Source: Chloroflexota bacterium
GTDB taxonomy: Bacteria; Chloroflexota; Limnocylindria; Limnocylindrales; CSP1-4
Direction: 5' to 3'
DNA length: 6,239 bases
NCBI GenBank assembly: GCA_013695255.1
Contig: JACDAV010000301.1
Span: 1 to 6,239, forward strand
The notes under the pieces are model-generated. The model ran no database searches. It worked only from the letters and a program-made list of their open reading frames with translations, and had not been told where the DNA came from. The number at the start of each line of letters is the position of its first letter. Position 1 is the stretch's first letter. A program made the translations under genes and the position numbers. Shown in pieces: positions 4,484 through 6,239 of this stretch.

Positions 4484-6239
4484 GATGCTGACCGAGGATC
4501 CGCTGACCACGACACGCTCCCTCTTCGCGCCCACCTTGATCACCACGCTGTAGCCGTTGGACGTCAGCTTGAGCTCCGATACCCCGGACGCCGGGGAGCC
4601 GGGCGCCGTGACCAGGAGCGTCAGGAAGCGGACGCTCGTGCCGGTCTTGCGGACCTCGACGACCGGTGCCGCCCGCCGGACGCCGAACTCCCAGGCCAGC
4701 CAGCCCTGGATCGGCGACGTCCGTCCCGTCACCGTCCGGCTCGTCGCGCCCGAGGCAATCAGCTGGCGAACCTGGACGTTGCCCCGCGTCCGCTGCGTTC
4801 GGAACCACGACGACTCGACGAGGGGGCGCGCGTCCTCCGTCAGATGCCACAGCTGCCGGTAGGTCCGCCAGGTGGAGCTGCCGAGACGGTCATCCACGAG
4901 GACGTAGTTGAGTCTCCGGGAGAACGTGACGCCCCGGACGTGGGACACGCCCGGGTAGCCGGTCATGCGGACCCGGGCCGTCACCATCGTGGAATTGCGG
5001 GACGTGTTGAGGAGGTCGCTCCGCGCCGTGCCGCTCCAGCCCACGCCGTCGACCGTCACGACGTTGTGCGCGCTTCGGCCGACGAAATACGATCGCCAGG
5101 CGTTGGCGTTGTAGGTGTACTTGCCGGGGTCGACGAGGAGGCGGGCACCCGAGCCGTAGAGCGTGACCGCGCCGTGGTCGAGATGGCCGTGGATGGCCTG
5201 CGCCGGACCCCAGCGCAGGCTGAGCGCCACCTCGTCGGCGAAGGCCCGCCTGTCACCCCAGCCGGAGCGGGCGAACAGGTAACCCGCACCGTAGACCGCG
5301 ACGGTGTCCGGCGGCCGAGGTCCCCGCTGACCCGCCCAGGCGGCGAACTCGGCCCACGTGCCCGGGATCCCGACGGAGCGCTGGCGATCCGAATCGCCGA
5401 TCGTCTCGTACTCGCCGTTCGGAAGGGTGGCGAAGGCAAGGAAGCGAGGCATCAGGGCAACCCGGCCGAAGGAGGTCGGGATCGCGAGCCCCATCGCCTG
5501 GATCCGGGCTCGCGCGTGGCTGTAGCGCTTGTAGTTGTAGTACTGGTATCCGATCGCCTGCTCGTTCGTGACGCCCTGGGCGTCGATGCTGTTCGCGGCG
5601 AGCGTCGACAGCCGGCTGACCGCCAGCGACTTCCAGTCGCTTCGCCCGAGGACGTGCGCGATTTCCAGCAGCCCGATGTTCTGGTTCAGCGCGTGGTTGC
5701 TGACGTACCGGTAGAAGCCCGGATCGGCCAGCGTCTTGCCGTGCAGGACGAGCGCCGACTGCAGCCACGCGTCCCGCGCCAGGTAGCGGGAGGCGCACGC
5801 GAGGACCACGGCCCGATGGGCCGTGGCATGGTCGTTCCAGGCGAAGATCGATCGTGAGCCGTAGCGGGGGTTGTCCTCGACCCAGTCTCTGAGCACGACC
5901 GCCGCCCGCGTCCGATACCGCGTGTCACCCGTCTCGGTGTAGGTCCTGAAGAGGCTGTGCAAGATGCCCAGGGAGTGGTCGAGGTATTGCCAGTTCCGAT
6001 CGTAGAACGGGTTCTCGATCCAGGACCGATCAGCTGCCAGGGTGACGGCCGGATGCGGCGGCAGGCGCCATCGGTTGACGAGCATGTCGCTCGCCTGCAG
6101 CCGATACCCGCTCCAGGTGCCGCACCAGGCGGGGTAGGCAGGCGGCAGCGAGGGCGTCGGGGCGGGGGTCGGCGAGGGCGTGGGGGTCGGGGACGGCTTG
6201 GGCGTCGGCGTCGGCGTCGGCGTCGGCGCGGGGGTTGGT
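4457..6239 (-). CDS. secreted heparinase II/III-like polysaccharide lyase, 5' end beyond the right edge (partial)
   Basis: The frame is open from the right edge to TGA at 4459-4457, giving 593 residues. An internal ATG at 6085 is not the start, since the frame continues upstream through a Pro-Thr linker (6238-6149) and a WCGTWSGYR segment. The body is a heparinase II/III (alginate-lyase-like) protein. Counting from the ATG at 6085, residues 20-270 form the alpha-toroid, with AWNDHATAHRA (82-92), the catalytic-looking pair N130-H131 in SNHALNQN, and the Tyr-rich GYQYYNYKRY (179-188). Residues 280-540 are the beta-rich domain with IHGHLDHGAVTLYG (298-311), LLVDPGKYTY (316-325) and SAHNVVTVDG (338-347). 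Such enzymes cleave uronic-acid-containing polysaccharides by beta-elimination using Asn, His and Tyr residues. The substrate cannot be told from sequence. The linker implies export and display or an attached N-terminal domain, but signal peptide and start lie outside the window. The 3' end lies in a 17-bp tandem repeat. Confidence 0.88.
   Translation of the reverse strand, partial: PTPAPTPTPTPTPKPSPTPTPSPTPAPTPSLPPAYPAWCGTWSGYRLQASDMLVNRWRLPPHPAVTLAADRSWIENPFYDRNWQYLDHSLGILHSLFRTYTETGDTRYRTRAAVVLRDWVEDNPRYGSRSIFAWNDHATAHRAVVLACASRYLARDAWLQSALVLHGKTLADPGFYRYVSNHALNQNIGLLEIAHVLGRSDWKSLAVSRLSTLAANSIDAQGVTNEQAIGYQYYNYKRYSHARARIQAMGLAIPTSFGRVALMPRFLAFATLPNGEYETIGDSDRQRSVGIPGTWAEFAAWAGQRGPRPPDTVAVYGAGYLFARSGWGDRRAFADEVALSLRWGPAQAIHGHLDHGAVTLYGSGARLLVDPGKYTYNANAWRSYFVGRSAHNVVTVDGVGWSGTARSDLLNTSRNSTMVTARVRMTGYPGVSHVRGVTFSRRLNYVLVDDRLGSSTWRTYRQLWHLTEDARPLVESSWFRTQRTRGNVQVRQLIASGATSRTVTGRTSPIQGWLAWEFGVRRAAPVVEVRKTGTSVRFLTLLVTAPGSPASGVSELKLTSNGYSVVIKVGAKRERVVVSGSSVSITPLNSSPR
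6149..6238 (-). repeat. Pro-Thr linker coding repeat with a GGCGTC hexamer run
   Basis: Fifteen consecutive Pro-X dipeptides (mostly PT, with PA, PS and PK) are encoded on the minus strand, and four exact plus-strand GGCGTC hexamers lie at 6201-6224. The linker joins the lyase body to whatever lies upstream and is typical of secreted multidomain proteins. Hexamer slippage would change linker length without shifting the frame. Confidence 0.85.

Noticed and set aside
4844..5857. Plus-strand open frame of 337 codons opposite the lyase gene
   Set aside because: Composition is biased to Arg, Val, Asp and Gly, with no motif. It is a shadow of the lyase.
6083..6085. ATG at 6085 as the lyase start
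   Set aside because: The frame continues upstream without a stop through a Pro-Thr linker that is clearly coding, and there is no ribosome site before this ATG.

Overview
This is a high-GC bacterial window in which most unused frames stay open, a usual side effect of GC-rich coding DNA. It is probably from a Chloroflexota lineage (Limnocylindria-like soil or freshwater groups) or less likely an actinobacterium. The lineage is an inference from four things: the GC content, a single-chain GlyRS, a secreted protein with a Pro-Thr-rich linker, and what look like leaderless promoters. There is no rRNA or other direct taxonomic marker.

Layout from left to right. (1) A DUF1326 gene on the minus strand (395 to beyond position 1) runs off the left edge. 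It is visible only as an edge-open frame. (2) A 199-bp divergent control region (396-594) holds a good sigma70-type promoter for DUF1326. Its -10 box runs straight into a perfect 38-bp palindrome built from two copies of a 16-bp palindromic unit. A probable extended -10 for the gene on the other strand lies here too. (3) glyS (595-2007, plus), a complete dimeric-type glycyl-tRNA synthetase with a GTG start. (4) A degenerate tandem array of seven 11-bp units (2121-2197) whose last unit contains the GTG start of the next gene. (5) A 242-aa protein (2187-2915, plus) joining an XRE-type helix-turn-helix to a PD-(D/E)XK nuclease-like domain. (6) A 69-aa single-pass membrane protein (3170-3379, plus), probably translated from a leaderless mRNA. 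(7) A strong hairpin (3438-3464) between convergent genes. (8) A ferredoxin/flavodoxin-NADP+ reductase-like flavoprotein (4326-3493, minus), again with a -10 box a few bases from its ATG. (9) A 17-bp x 4 tandem repeat (4416-4483) covering the 3' end of the next gene. (10) A secreted heparinase II/III-like protein (beyond 6239 to 4457, minus) with an N-terminal Pro-Thr linker, running off the right edge.

The genes do not form one pathway. They look like separately transcribed housekeeping (glyS, reductase) and accessory units. The two points with most potential novelty are the HTH/PD-(D/E)XK fusion gene with its helically phased 11-bp array at the start codon, and the double-palindrome operator in front of the cysteine-rich DUF1326 gene, whose regulator is not in the window.
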